Assembly (NCBI GenBank): GCA_029858165.1
Contig: JAOUFO010000015.1
Coordinates: forward strand, 1 to 14,661
DNA length: 14,661 nt
Origin: Deltaproteobacteria bacterium
GTDB taxonomy: Bacteria > SAR324 > JACQKK01
Direction: 5' to 3'
The position numbers and the translations under genes are program-made. The notes beneath the pieces were generated by a model. It saw only the letters and a list, made by a program, of their open reading frames with translations, did no database searches and was not told the origin of the DNA. Shown here in pieces: positions 6,977 to 13,849 of this stretch. Numbering within the stretch: position 1 is the stretch's first letter; each line of letters starts with the position of its first letter.

Positions 6977-7192
6977 ATGCTAAGAAAAGACAAAACCGTA
7001 TGGGTTGCGGCGTTTGTGGTGTTTTGCGTTTTGATCTGGATGGCTGTGGGGCCGGGAGCCCCCCCCGAACCCTCCTCCCCGGCCGCACCAGCCTATCAGG
7101 GCATAGCCCCCCGTTCTCCGTTTAAACAATTGGATCAAAAAGTGCGGCTGACCCAGGGCCAAACGACCGCTTCGGTTCTGTTTGCCGCATAA
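6977..7192 (+). CDS. Small membrane-anchored protein, 71 residues
   Basis: The protein has a basic start (MLRKDK), one hydrophobic helix (about 8-25) and a Pro/Ala-rich linker (about 27-48). A polar C-terminal tail with FKQLDQKVRLTQGQTTAS follows. It is preceded by a good ribosome binding site (aaagaggtg) about 6 nt from the ATG. The gene sits 43 nt after lipA and 15 nt before fxsA on the same strand. The architecture suggests a bitopic inner-membrane protein with a short periplasmic tail. I recognise no family and infer no function beyond membership in this cluster. Confidence 0.7.
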   Translation: MLRKDKTVWVAAFVVFCVLIWMAVGPGAPPEPSSPAAPAYQGIAPRSPFKQLDQKVRLTQGQTTASVLFAA

Positions 7193-7207
7193 TCCCCTGG
7201 ACCTCAC

Positions 7208-7570
7208 ATGCTTTGGTTGCTGGTCATTCCTTTGTTGGTGCTTCCCTGGCTGGAAGGGTGGCTGTTTATCCGCATTCACCTGCCCTTTGTGCTGGCCGTG
7301 GTCTGGAGCCTGGCTTCGGCATATATCGGCTGGAGGTTTGCCAGACGGGAGGATCTGGCTTTGTGGAACGATGTGGATTCCGCAATCCGCAACGGCCGTC
7401 TGCCCACCCGGGAGGCGGTGGAAGGGCTGATGGTATTGGCCGGGGGGTGGCTGCTGATTGTGCCGGGATTGATCACCGATATTCTGGGGGCGCTGCTGTT
7501 GTTTCCTCAAACCCGGGAAGAATTGGCCGAACCGATCCGGGCCATGATCAAACCGTTTCTCAAGCGATAA
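7208..7570 (+). CDS. fxsA: FxsA family membrane protein
   Basis: The 120-residue inner-membrane protein has hydrophobic segments at about 2-20, 23-41 and 76-98. The diagnostic FxsA core is present: an NGRLPTREAVEGLMVLAGG-type stretch followed by LLIVPGLITDILGALLLFPQTRE. E. coli FxsA is known for suppressing F-exclusion of phage T7 when overproduced; its cellular role is otherwise unclear. The N-terminal PLLVLPWLEGWLFIRI matches the usual family start, supporting this ATG although no clear Shine-Dalgarno is seen. At 120 residues it is somewhat short, lacking the long acidic tail of many homologues. It is the last gene before a probable terminator. Confidence 0.88.
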   Translation: MLWLLVIPLLVLPWLEGWLFIRIHLPFVLAVVWSLASAYIGWRFARREDLALWNDVDSAIRNGRLPTREAVEGLMVLAGGWLLIVPGLITDILGALLLFPQTREELAEPIRAMIKPFLKR

Positions 7571-7637
7571 GGGTTGTCAATCCACCGAAAAAAAGCTTAT
7601 AAAGAAAGCAGGCGGTCCACCGGCGGAGTGCTTTAAA

Positions 7638-7674
7638 GCCCGGGGACCGGGAATCGGGATTTCCCCCGGCTTTT
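7638..7674 (+). terminator. Probable intrinsic terminator after fxsA
   Basis: An 8 bp stem with one mismatch pairs 7638-7646 (gcccgggga) with 7662-7670 (tcccccggc) and is followed by TTTT at 7671-7674. An alternative pairing inside the same stretch (ccgggaa at 7647-7653 with 7661-7669) is also possible. It lies 68 nt after the fxsA stop and 68 nt before scpB, so it probably ends the aminopeptidase-lipA-fxsA transcript. Confidence 0.5.
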
Positions 7675-7694
7675 GCCAGGGGTTGTTCCGGCGG

Positions 7695-7712
7695 TGTCAG
7701 AAGGAACTGACA
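7695..7712 (+). promoter_or_regulatory. Hairpin in the scpB leader
   Basis: TGTCAG-AAGGAA-CTGACA is a perfect 6 bp stem with a 6 nt loop. It ends 17 nt before the scpB Shine-Dalgarno AAGGAG (7729-7734), and the loop itself contains AAGGAA. It may be an operator-like dyad or a leader hairpin. The true scpB start is the ATG at 7742, 7 nt after the Shine-Dalgarno; an upstream in-frame ATG at 7673 lies in this non-coding leader. Confidence 0.35.
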
Positions 7713-7741
7713 TCGGATCCAATCAGGCAAGGAGAAAGCCG

Positions 7742-8311
7742 ATGATTGACAAGGATGCGATGAAGGTCGTGGAAGCAGTGCTGTTTTCCACCCCGGATGT
7801 GTTGTCCTCCAAACAAATCGCCGATGTGCTGGGGAACGACTTCCCCACTCAGAAAGTCCGCTCCCTGGTGGATTTGCTCAACGAAGAATACCAATCCACG
7901 GACCGCACCTTCCGCATCCAACGGGTGGCGGAGGGGTTTCAGATGCGCACCCTGCCCATGTACAAAACATGGCTGACCCGGTTGGAGCCGTTGAAGCCCC
8001 TGCGGTTAAGCCAGGCCGCCATGGAAACCCTGGCCATCGTGGCCTACCGCCAGCCGGTGATTCGGGCGGATATTGATTATCTGCGGGGCGTGGATTCCTC
8101 TCACAACCTGCGTTCTCTGCTGGAAAAAAAGCTGATCCACATTGCGGGCAAGGACACCGGCCCCGGCAGACCCATCCTGTACACCACCACCAAAAAATTT
8201 CTCGGCCTGTTCAGCCTCAATGATTTAAAAGACCTGCCCACTGTGGAAGAGCTGAACCTGCCCGGCCCCAACCCCCGCCCCCAACAGCTTCCCCTGGAAG
8301 CCGCCGGGTAA
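7742..8311 (+). CDS. scpB: Segregation and condensation protein B
   Basis: ScpB is the winged-helix kleisin-associated subunit of the Smc-ScpA-ScpB complex that compacts and segregates the chromosome. The 189-residue protein has the expected two winged-helix domains, at about 5-80 and 90-165. Family motifs include an N-terminal VVEAVLFSTPDVLS stretch, the strongly conserved METLAIVAYRQPVIRADIDYLRGV, and LLEKKLIHIAGKDTGPGRPILYTTT followed by FLGLFSLNDLKDLP. It normally follows scpA; here the upstream neighbour is fxsA and no scpA is in the window. The start is fixed by AAGGAG at 7729-7734. Confidence 0.95.
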   Translation: MIDKDAMKVVEAVLFSTPDVLSSKQIADVLGNDFPTQKVRSLVDLLNEEYQSTDRTFRIQRVAEGFQMRTLPMYKTWLTRLEPLKPLRLSQAAMETLAIVAYRQPVIRADIDYLRGVDSSHNLRSLLEKKLIHIAGKDTGPGRPILYTTTKKFLGLFSLNDLKDLPTVEELNLPGPNPRPQQLPLEAAG

Positions 8312-8324
8312 ACCCAAAAGAAGT

Positions 8325-8460
8325 GCAACCAGCCAGCCTATGGCGTTTGGAGCCGACAGGCGACACAACGCAGGGCTGTGCTGGTTGCCGGAGCGACCCC
8401 AAAAAGAAAGGCGCCAGCCCGGCCAAAAGGGGCCTTTGGGCCGTCGCTTTGGGATTTTTT
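8325..8460 (+). other. Highly structured intergenic element between scpB and ybbP-like gene
   Basis: Two large nested structures occupy almost the whole convergent gap. First, gcaaccagc+cagcc (8325-8338) pairs with ggctg+t+gctggttgc (8374-8388) as 14 bp with one bulged base. It encloses a gcgtt/aacgc stem (8343-8347/8367-8371) and a gcc-gaca-ggc tip. Second, agcgac+cccaaa (8392-8403) pairs with tttggg+cc+gtcgct (8435-8448) as 12 bp with a 2 nt bulge. A competing stem is cggcc-a-aaagg/cctttgggccg (8420-8443). A T6 run follows at 8455-8460. This could be a bidirectional terminator, a small RNA or a repeat-derived element. No homologous RNA family is recognised. Confidence 0.5.
8402..8422 (-). 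repeat. 21 bp intergenic motif, copy A
   Basis: On the minus strand this is a 21 nt word beginning CCGGGCTGGCGCC and ending TTTCTTTT, lying 44 nt beyond the stop of the ybbP-like gene. It is identical to 12937-12957 on the plus strand, which lies beyond the mhpD-like gene. In both places the motif is directly preceded by a GC-rich hairpin, and in both it is in the sense orientation of the gene ending before it. Confidence 0.8.
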
Positions 8461-8465
8461 GCGGG

Positions 8466-10985
8466 TTATTCCTCCCTCAGCACTTCCAGGGGTTTTTTGG
8501 CCAAGATGTCCAGACTTCCGATCACCCCCATCAGCACCGTCAGACCGGCGGCACCGGCCCAGGCGGCCAGATAGGGCAGGGGGTGCCATTGCCATTCTCC
8601 CTGAAACACCCGGGTGACAAGCCCCCAGGACAGCACCCCCGCCGCCGCGGCCCCCACTCCTCCGGCCACGCCCCCCAACAGCAGGTATTCCACCGCCAAC
8701 ACCCCCGCCACCCGCAGGCGGGCGGCCCCCAAGGTTTTCAGCAGCACCACTTCTCTTAACCGTTGGTATTTGGTGGTGGAAAGACTTCCGGCCAGAATCA
8801 CCATTCCGACGGCGATGGTGAAGGCGGCCATGAACTGCACCACGGCGGCGATCCGGTCCATGATATTCTGAATGGTGTGGATGACCCCCTCTGCGTCTAT
8901 GGAGGTGACATTGGGCAGGGCCTGGGACAGGGCCTGTTGCAGGGCCACCCGCCGGGCTGTGTCCTCCACCCGCATGGCGGTGGTGAACACCTGGGGTGCG
9001 TTTTCCAAAAACCCCGGCATAAACACCAGGGAAAAATTGATTTGGCGGCTGCGCCAGTTGAGTTTTCGGATGGAGGTGATGGTGGCGGTGAGGGGAAGGC
9101 CCTGGATGTTCACCGTGACGGTATCCCCCAACCCCAGATGGGTGCGTTCCACCCACCAGTCGGCCACCGAAACCTGGGGGCCGGGGATGGCGGGGTTCAC
9201 CCCCATGGTACCGGAGAGCAGTTCCTCTCCATTTTCCAGGGTGTCCCGGTAGGTCAGGGCGTATTCAAAAGACACGGTGCGGCGCAATTCTTCATCCCCG
9301 TCCAGGTCATCCAGCCGCACCGGCTTTCCGTTCAAATCCTGGATGCGTCCCCGCACCAGGGGCAGCAACCGGGGGGGGGTCAGCCCCTGCCCCGCCACCA
9401 CCCGGTTGAAGGTGGTTTGTTGCCGGGGCTGAATATCCACAAAAAACAAGTTGGGGGCGTTCTGGGGAGCGTTTACCCCGATCTGGCGAAACAGGTCCCC
9501 CCGCACCACATACACCGCCAATACCAACAGCACCCCCAAACCCAAGGAGATCACCACCAGGGGGGTTTGGTTCCCCGGCCGGTACAACCCGGCCAACCCC
9601 TGGCGCCACACAAAAAACGGCGGGCGACCCAGCCGGGGCAGCAGCCACAGGACCCCTTTGGCCGCCAGCAGCAACGCCGCCACCGCTCCCAGAAGTCCCC
9701 CGAAAAAAATCCCTCCCATTTTGGCCGATCCGGATTCCCAATAGGACAATCCGGCCAGCAAAGGCAGGGCAATCCCGATCCACAAAACCGCCCGCCTGCG
9801 GCGCTGCCGGGGGGGGGACATGGGTTCCACATCCCGGCGGAACACCCTGGCCGGGGGGGCCTGCCGCGCCTCCAGGATGGGGGGCAGGCTGAAAGCCAGG
9901 GTGGTCAGGGTGCCCAGGGCCAGCCCTTCCAGGGCGGCTCTCCAGGATGGTTGAAAAACCAGGTCCACCGGCAGCAACCCTTCCAGAAGCCGGGCCACCA
10001 GCCCCTGAAGCCCCAGCCCCAGGGCGGCCCCCATCAGGCTTCCCGCCATTCCCAATGCCGCCGTTTGGGCCAGATACACCCACAGCACCTGCCGGGAGGA
10101 GCCCCCCAAACATTTGATGATGGCGATGGTATCCAGCTTGCGGGTGAGAAACGCGCGGATGGCCGAGGAAACCCCCACTCCGCCCAGCACCAGGGCCACC
10201 AGCCCCACCAGATTCAGATAGCGGGTCAATTGACCGATGAACCGGTTGACCTGCGGCTGGGCCTGATCAAAGGTTCGCACCTCGGCATAGCGGTCCGGCA
10301 ATCTGGATTTCAGCCGGTCCGCCGCCAGCAGGGGGTCCATTTTGGGGGGCAGTTTGATCAACGCCCGGTAGCGCACCATGCTTCCGGGTTGGATCAGCCC
10401 GGTGGCCTCCCCTCCCCCCGTTGTAAGGATCACCTTGGGCCCCAGACTGAACAATTGCACCGCCCCGTCCGGCTCCCGGATCAATTCATCAGCCACCCGG
10501 AAGCGGCCATTTCCCAGGCGGATTTCATCCCCCACCCGCAGACCCAGGTGCAACAGCAAAGAGCGGTTGGCCACCAGGGTGTTTTGGTTTAGGGATTCCC
10601 ACAACGGGCGGCCGGAGCCGGTTTCCACCCGGCCATAAAAGGGGTATCCGGGGTCCACCGTGCGGACTTCCACCAGCTTGGTCCCCTTGGCTGTTCGGGC
10701 CATGGAAACAAACTCCCGGGAAATCACCACCTGTGCCCCCCGGCGTTGCAGGTCGTCCAGGGCGGCTTGCTCCCGGGGAACAAACGGGCGGGTGCTGGCC
10801 ATCACCATATCGGCGGCCATCAGACTTCTGGCCTCGGCAACCATCTGACCATCCAGGGCCAGGCCAAAGGCCCGCACCGCCACCAATCCCCCCACCCCCG
10901 CCGCCACCGCCAGGCTTAAAAAAGCCATCCGTTTCCAGGATGAGCGGATTTCCCGCAACAACATGGCCCACACAAACCGGCTCAT
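8466..10985 (-). CDS. ybbP: YbbP-like ABC transporter permease (FtsX superfamily)
   Basis: The 839-residue inner-membrane permease resembles the COG3127 YbbP group. TM helices are visible at about 20-42, 262-288, 306-335 and 353-373. Four or so more lie within about 400-500, and three at about 715-735, 758-786 and 800-826. This is consistent with the ten-helix layout of YbbP, which has an added central pair. The coupling motif RKLDTIAIIKCLGGSSRQVL is in the first half and RLREVVLLKTLGAARLRV in the second. Extracytoplasmic domains lie at about 45-255 and 500-710. YbbA-YbbP systems are thought to remove hydrophobic compounds from the inner membrane, in E. coli with the TesA thioesterase; no tesA is adjacent here. 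The start overlaps the ATPase stop by 4 nt. Confidence 0.88.
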   Translation of the reverse strand: MSRFVWAMLLREIRSSWKRMAFLSLAVAAGVGGLVAVRAFGLALDGQMVAEARSLMAADMVMASTRPFVPREQAALDDLQRRGAQVVISREFVSMARTAKGTKLVEVRTVDPGYPFYGRVETGSGRPLWESLNQNTLVANRSLLLHLGLRVGDEIRLGNGRFRVADELIREPDGAVQLFSLGPKVILTTGGGEATGLIQPGSMVRYRALIKLPPKMDPLLAADRLKSRLPDRYAEVRTFDQAQPQVNRFIGQLTRYLNLVGLVALVLGGVGVSSAIRAFLTRKLDTIAIIKCLGGSSRQVLWVYLAQTAALGMAGSLMGAALGLGLQGLVARLLEGLLPVDLVFQPSWRAALEGLALGTLTTLAFSLPPILEARQAPPARVFRRDVEPMSPPRQRRRRAVLWIGIALPLLAGLSYWESGSAKMGGIFFGGLLGAVAALLLAAKGVLWLLPRLGRPPFFVWRQGLAGLYRPGNQTPLVVISLGLGVLLVLAVYVVRGDLFRQIGVNAPQNAPNLFFVDIQPRQQTTFNRVVAGQGLTPPRLLPLVRGRIQDLNGKPVRLDDLDGDEELRRTVSFEYALTYRDTLENGEELLSGTMGVNPAIPGPQVSVADWWVERTHLGLGDTVTVNIQGLPLTATITSIRKLNWRSRQINFSLVFMPGFLENAPQVFTTAMRVEDTARRVALQQALSQALPNVTSIDAEGVIHTIQNIMDRIAAVVQFMAAFTIAVGMVILAGSLSTTKYQRLREVVLLKTLGAARLRVAGVLAVEYLLLGGVAGGVGAAAAGVLSWGLVTRVFQGEWQWHPLPYLAAWAGAAGLTVLMGVIGSLDILAKKPLEVLREE

Positions 10986-11782
10986 GGGGCGGCCCCCCCG
11001 CCTTTTGCCCGGTTGGGTTTGCCTTTTGCCGTCTGGTCTTTGGCTGACTGGTTTTTGGCGGTTTTGGCTTTGGGGGGCTTATCCGTTTTGGTGTTGCCTG
11101 GTGTGTGATCCCCCACAATGCGGCCATCCTTTATCGTCACCACCCTTTGGGCGTCGGCAGCCACTTCCTGGTCGTGGGTGACCAGCACCAGGGTCACCCC
11201 TTCCTCCCGGTGCAATTGGCGCAGCAGTTCCATCACATTTTTTCCGTTGGCGCTGTCCAGGTTGCCGGTGGGTTCATCCGCCAGCAACACCGGGGGGCGG
11301 CAGGCAAAGGCCCTGGCCACAGCCACCCGCTGTTGTTCCCCTCCGGAAAGCTGGGCCGGATAATGGCCTCCCCTGGCGGTCAACCCCACCCGCTCCAACA
11401 ACTGCTGCGCCCTGGCCGAGGCCTCCCGGAAGGAGGCCCCCCGCCCTCCCCGGATTTCCAACGGCAGGGAGATATTCTCCAGGGCGGTCAGGGAGGGAAT
11501 CAATTGAAAGGTCTGAAACACAAATCCCAAAGTTCTGCCCCGAAACCGGGCCAGTTGGTCCTCGTTCATGCGGGTGATTTCCTGCCCGTCCAGATGGATT
11601 TCCCCGGTGGTGGGGGTATCCAGCCCGGCCATCAGTCCCAGCAGGGTGGATTTTCCCGAACCGGACGGCCCCATCACCGCCACAAACTGTCCACGGGGAA
11701 TGGAAAGCTCCAGCGGGTGAAGGATGGTCAGGGGCTGTCCACCGCTGGCCAATACCTTGGAAAGCCACTTGATCTGAATCAT
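10982..11782 (-). CDS. ybbA: YbbA-like ABC ATPase with Lys-rich C-terminal tail
   Basis: The 266-residue nucleotide-binding subunit pairs with the YbbP-like permease. Walker A is GPSGSGKST at 38-46, the Q-loop is Gln90 (FQTFQLIPSL), and the signature LSGGEQQRVAVARA is at 145-158. Walker B is VLLADEPTGNLDS at 165-177 and the H-loop is His203 (LVTHD). The canonical domain ends near residue 229. A further 37 residues form a low-complexity basic tail, with Lys at 232, 235, 238, 240, 243, 248, 253, 255 and 260, that ordinary YbbA/LolD ATPases do not have. The ATG at 11782 has only a weak ribosome binding site and is the first gene of a two-gene operon divergent from the mhpD-like gene. Confidence 0.9.
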   Translation of the reverse strand: MIQIKWLSKVLASGGQPLTILHPLELSIPRGQFVAVMGPSGSGKSTLLGLMAGLDTPTTGEIHLDGQEITRMNEDQLARFRGRTLGFVFQTFQLIPSLTALENISLPLEIRGGRGASFREASARAQQLLERVGLTARGGHYPAQLSGGEQQRVAVARAFACRPPVLLADEPTGNLDSANGKNVMELLRQLHREEGVTLVLVTHDQEVAADAQRVVTIKDGRIVGDHTPGNTKTDKPPKAKTAKNQSAKDQTAKGKPNRAKGGGAAP

Positions 11783-11917
11783 AAGCCTGGGAGGGGAGGT
11801 GAAGGAAAACCGGGGAAATCAATAAGCTCAGGGAATCCCGGCTCTTTTCAGGATACACCCCAGCCCGTCAGTGGAACACCCGAAAATTTTCCTTTTGAAA
11901 AAAAGGTCGGGGGCTTC

Positions 11918-11951
11918 TTTCTGTTTACACCCCCAACAGAAAATGTTAAAT
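11918..11951 (+). promoter_or_regulatory. Promoter with palindromic operator for the mhpD-like gene
   Basis: TTTCTGTT (11918-11925) and AACAGAAA (11935-11942) form a perfect 8 bp inverted repeat with a 9 bp centre. A -35-like TTTACA (11924-11929) and -10-like TTAAAT (11946-11951), spaced 16 bp, overlap it, so a bound regulator would cover the promoter. The region is shared with the divergent ybbA-like gene. A second perfect palindrome, GAAAATTTTC, lies at 11882-11891. Transcription would start near 11958 and leave a leader of about 90 nt. Confidence 0.45.
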
Positions 11952-12047
11952 CTGGATTCAGAAACGAACACCCCAACCCACTCTCCGGGTTCTCGCCCGG
12001 CGCGGTTCCCGGGGGCCCGCATCCAGCAACCAACATCCCGCAAAACC

Positions 12048-12815
12048 ATGAACATCATGGAAGTCACCAATTCCGTCTGGGAAGCATACCAGGTGGGAGT
12101 GTACTATCCTTCCGAATGGAAGGGACGGCTGAGCATTGAAGAAGCCTATCAGGTCCAAATGGCCATTTTGGACCGCCACAAACGCGGGGGGGATGTACAG
12201 GCCGGGTGGAAAATCTGTCTCAATCACATGGCCACCAAAAACCAGTTTCACCTGACCACCCCTGTTTTTGGTTTTTTACTGGAATCCAACCGGTATCCCT
12301 CCAACATTTCCCTGTCTTACGATGACCTCATCCAACCCGGTTTTGACAACGAGTTGTGCCTGACCTTCGGCCAACGGCTGAAAGGCCCCAACATCACCCC
12401 GCTTCAAGTGCGTCAGGCGGTCCTGTCGGTGGCCCCGGCCCTGGAGGTGGTGGAGCGCCGGGGGGATTTCTCGGCGGATTTATCCCTGACCATCATAGAC
12501 AATGTGCAGCAAAAAGCGTTTATCACCGGCCGGGAGGTCACCGACCTGCCCCAAAACCTGGGGCTGCACCAATCCGAGGTGGATGTGTTCTTAAACGGAG
12601 AATTGCAGGAAACCACCAACGGCACGGACCATCTGGCGGACCCTGCCGCCACCGTGGCCTGGCTGGTCAACCGGTTGTCCGATTTCGGGCTGGCCCTGGA
12701 ACCGGGGATGCGGGTGATGACCGGCTCCATCACCCGTGAATTCGCCCCCGCCCCCGGCGATTTTTATGAGGCCGTCTTCGGCCATTACGGCAAGGTCTCC
12801 GCTGAAATCCGCTAA
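12048..12815 (+). CDS. MhpD-like 2-keto-4-pentenoate hydratase / FAH-fold protein
   Basis: The 255-residue protein has the length and motif order of the 2-oxopent-4-enoate hydratase (MhpD/DmpE) branch of the fumarylacetoacetate hydrolase fold. These enzymes hydrate dienoates from meta-cleavage of aromatics, or decarboxylate related acids. Seen are AGWKICLNH at 52-60, PVFGFLL at 72-78, QPGFDNELCLTFG at 96-108, APALEVVERRGDF at 129-141 and a C-terminal TGSITREFAPAPGDFYEAVFG. Candidate metal ligands are Asp100, Glu102 and Glu133; the 2 and 31 residue spacings fit the family, but the first position is Asp rather than the usual Glu. No other catabolic genes are nearby, so the substrate is unknown. 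An upstream in-frame ATG at 11871 would add 59 low-complexity residues across the promoter; the 12048 ATG fits the family start. No strong Shine-Dalgarno is seen. Confidence 0.82.
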   Translation: MNIMEVTNSVWEAYQVGVYYPSEWKGRLSIEEAYQVQMAILDRHKRGGDVQAGWKICLNHMATKNQFHLTTPVFGFLLESNRYPSNISLSYDDLIQPGFDNELCLTFGQRLKGPNITPLQVRQAVLSVAPALEVVERRGDFSADLSLTIIDNVQQKAFITGREVTDLPQNLGLHQSEVDVFLNGELQETTNGTDHLADPAATVAWLVNRLSDFGLALEPGMRVMTGSITREFAPAPGDFYEAVFGHYGKVSAEIR

Positions 12816-12818
12816 ACC

Positions 12819-12835
12819 GCACAATGGGCTTGTGC
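12819..12835 (+). other. Hairpin immediately after the mhpD-like stop codon
   Basis: GCACAA-TGGGC-TTGTGC is a perfect 6 bp stem with a 5 nt loop starting 3 nt after the TAA. It has no U-tract and may serve as a 3' end stabiliser ahead of the terminator at 12917-12936. Confidence 0.4.
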
Positions 12836-12916
12836 CCCCCGTATTCACCTCTCCCCGGCCGCGTTCTGCCCCCCGTGCTTAGCGCGCCCCTGGAATCCAG
12901 CACCCCGCACTGCCAT

Positions 12917-12936
12917 CCGCCTGTCGGCGGCTTTTT
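12917..12936 (+). terminator. Intrinsic terminator downstream of the mhpD-like gene
   Basis: CCGCC-TGTC-GGCGG is a perfect all-GC 5 bp stem with a 4 nt loop, followed by C and five T. It lies about 100 nt past the stop codon and is the best intrinsic terminator in this convergent gap. The gap (12816-13045) otherwise holds short dyads and repeat words and no gene. Confidence 0.6.
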
Positions 12937-12957
12937 CCGGGCTGGCGCCTTTCTTTT
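12937..12957 (+). repeat. 21 bp intergenic motif, copy B
   Basis: Exact copy, in inverted orientation in the window, of 8402-8422. It directly follows the terminator hairpin and T-tract of the mhpD-like gene. The 11 bp word cgcctgtcggc in the terminator stem (12918-12928) also matches the inverse of 8352-8362, so the two intergenic regions share two words in a different order. Confidence 0.8.
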
Positions 12958-13045
12958 CAGGCCCCCTGGACCCTGAGGCCTTCTATCTCAGACCCTGGGG
13001 CGCGGTGGGGCTTGCTTCCCCGGAGGTTTTTTTCAGGGTTTGGTT

Positions 13046-13849
13046 TTAGAACCCAAAGCCGATCTGGATGGCGGATTGTTTGGTTGTATCGTTATACAAC
13101 AACTGGGTATAGACATTGGCTTCGGTTTCAAGTTCCAAGCCGGCGGTGTAGGAAGGGTCCCGCTGAATCAATTCTTTGTAATGGAAGTATTCCCCTTCGG
13201 CCACCAAATGGATAAATCCATACAATTGAAACCGGAAGGCGACCACCCCCACCAGGTTGTCCAGATACCCGTTGACCAGCAGCCCCCCCCATTCATCAAA
13301 GGGAATCACTTCCGTGGTGATGGCCATTAACAGGGAATAAGGCCTGCGGCTGATGCGTTCAAAGGCCGGCTTGTTGGCTGTGTAGCGGCCCATCACTCCG
13401 ATGGCAAAGACTGTGCGGATGGCATCCACCGTGGCGATGCGCAGTTTGGCCCGCAACACGCCGTTTTCAAAATCGGTTTCCGGCTTGGTTTGGTGGTTGG
13501 AATCGGCCAGCAATTGCAGATTGCCCAGTTGAAAACCGTAACGCAGATTGGCCAGCCGGAGGTCCGGCTTGGAATAATCCTCAATCACGATGGTGGTGTG
13601 AAATGTGTGGTCGGTGAATTGATCAAACGCTGTGGGGTAGCGGATGATATTGGCCACATTCACCCCCGGACCGGCCCCAAAAAGGTCCTCGGCCAATACC
13701 CGGCCCGCCGGGGCTGAAATGGACCCGGCAGTCAACAATACGGCCAAAACCAACCTGAACCCGGCCAACAGGCCGCCCAATCCCATCATCCAATCCCGGC
13801 GATTTTTTAAAGCCGGGAGCCGTTGAATCCTCATCCTTGATCGCTCCAT
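13046..13849 (-). CDS. Predicted outer-membrane beta-barrel protein
   Basis: The 267-residue protein has a signal peptide. A basic n-region extends to about residue 18, a hydrophobic core lies at about 22-43, and cleavage is likely after RVLA at 50-53. The mature part alternates polar and hydrophobic residues in strand-like stretches, for example LRLANLRYGFQLGNLQLLAD, VVAFRFQLYGFIHLVAEGEYF and QSAIQIGFGF. It ends in phenylalanine, the usual C-terminal recognition signal for barrel assembly. No specific family is recognised. A Shine-Dalgarno GGGAGGT (minus strand, 13864-13858) 8 nt upstream fixes the start. It lies 56 nt downstream of the TPR-like gene on the same strand and is probably co-transcribed. 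Confidence 0.75.
   Translation of the reverse strand: MERSRMRIQRLPALKNRRDWMMGLGGLLAGFRLVLAVLLTAGSISAPAGRVLAEDLFGAGPGVNVANIIRYPTAFDQFTDHTFHTTIVIEDYSKPDLRLANLRYGFQLGNLQLLADSNHQTKPETDFENGVLRAKLRIATVDAIRTVFAIGVMGRYTANKPAFERISRRPYSLLMAITTEVIPFDEWGGLLVNGYLDNLVGVVAFRFQLYGFIHLVAEGEYFHYKELIQRDPSYTAGLELETEANVYTQLLYNDTTKQSAIQIGFGF

Noticed and set aside
7673..7741. Upstream start for scpB at 7673
   Set aside because: The added residues lie across a terminator-like and hairpin leader. AAGGAG at 7729-7734 points to the ATG at 7742 and the family N-terminus begins there.
8763..10592. Long plus-strand open frame of 609 residues opposite the ybbP-like gene
   Set aside because: Its product is rich in Gly, His, Gln and Pro, as expected of an antisense frame in GC-rich coding DNA. 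The minus strand encodes a clear ABC permease there.
11871..12047. N-terminal extension of the MhpD-like protein from the ATG at 11871
   Set aside because: The 59 extra residues are low complexity, run over the palindromic promoter region and exceed the family length. Homology-like sequence begins at 12048.
13740..13849. Twin-arginine signal on the beta-barrel protein (NRRDW)
   Set aside because: The two arginines lack the surrounding Tat consensus and outer-membrane barrels are exported by Sec; the pair is read as a basic n-region.
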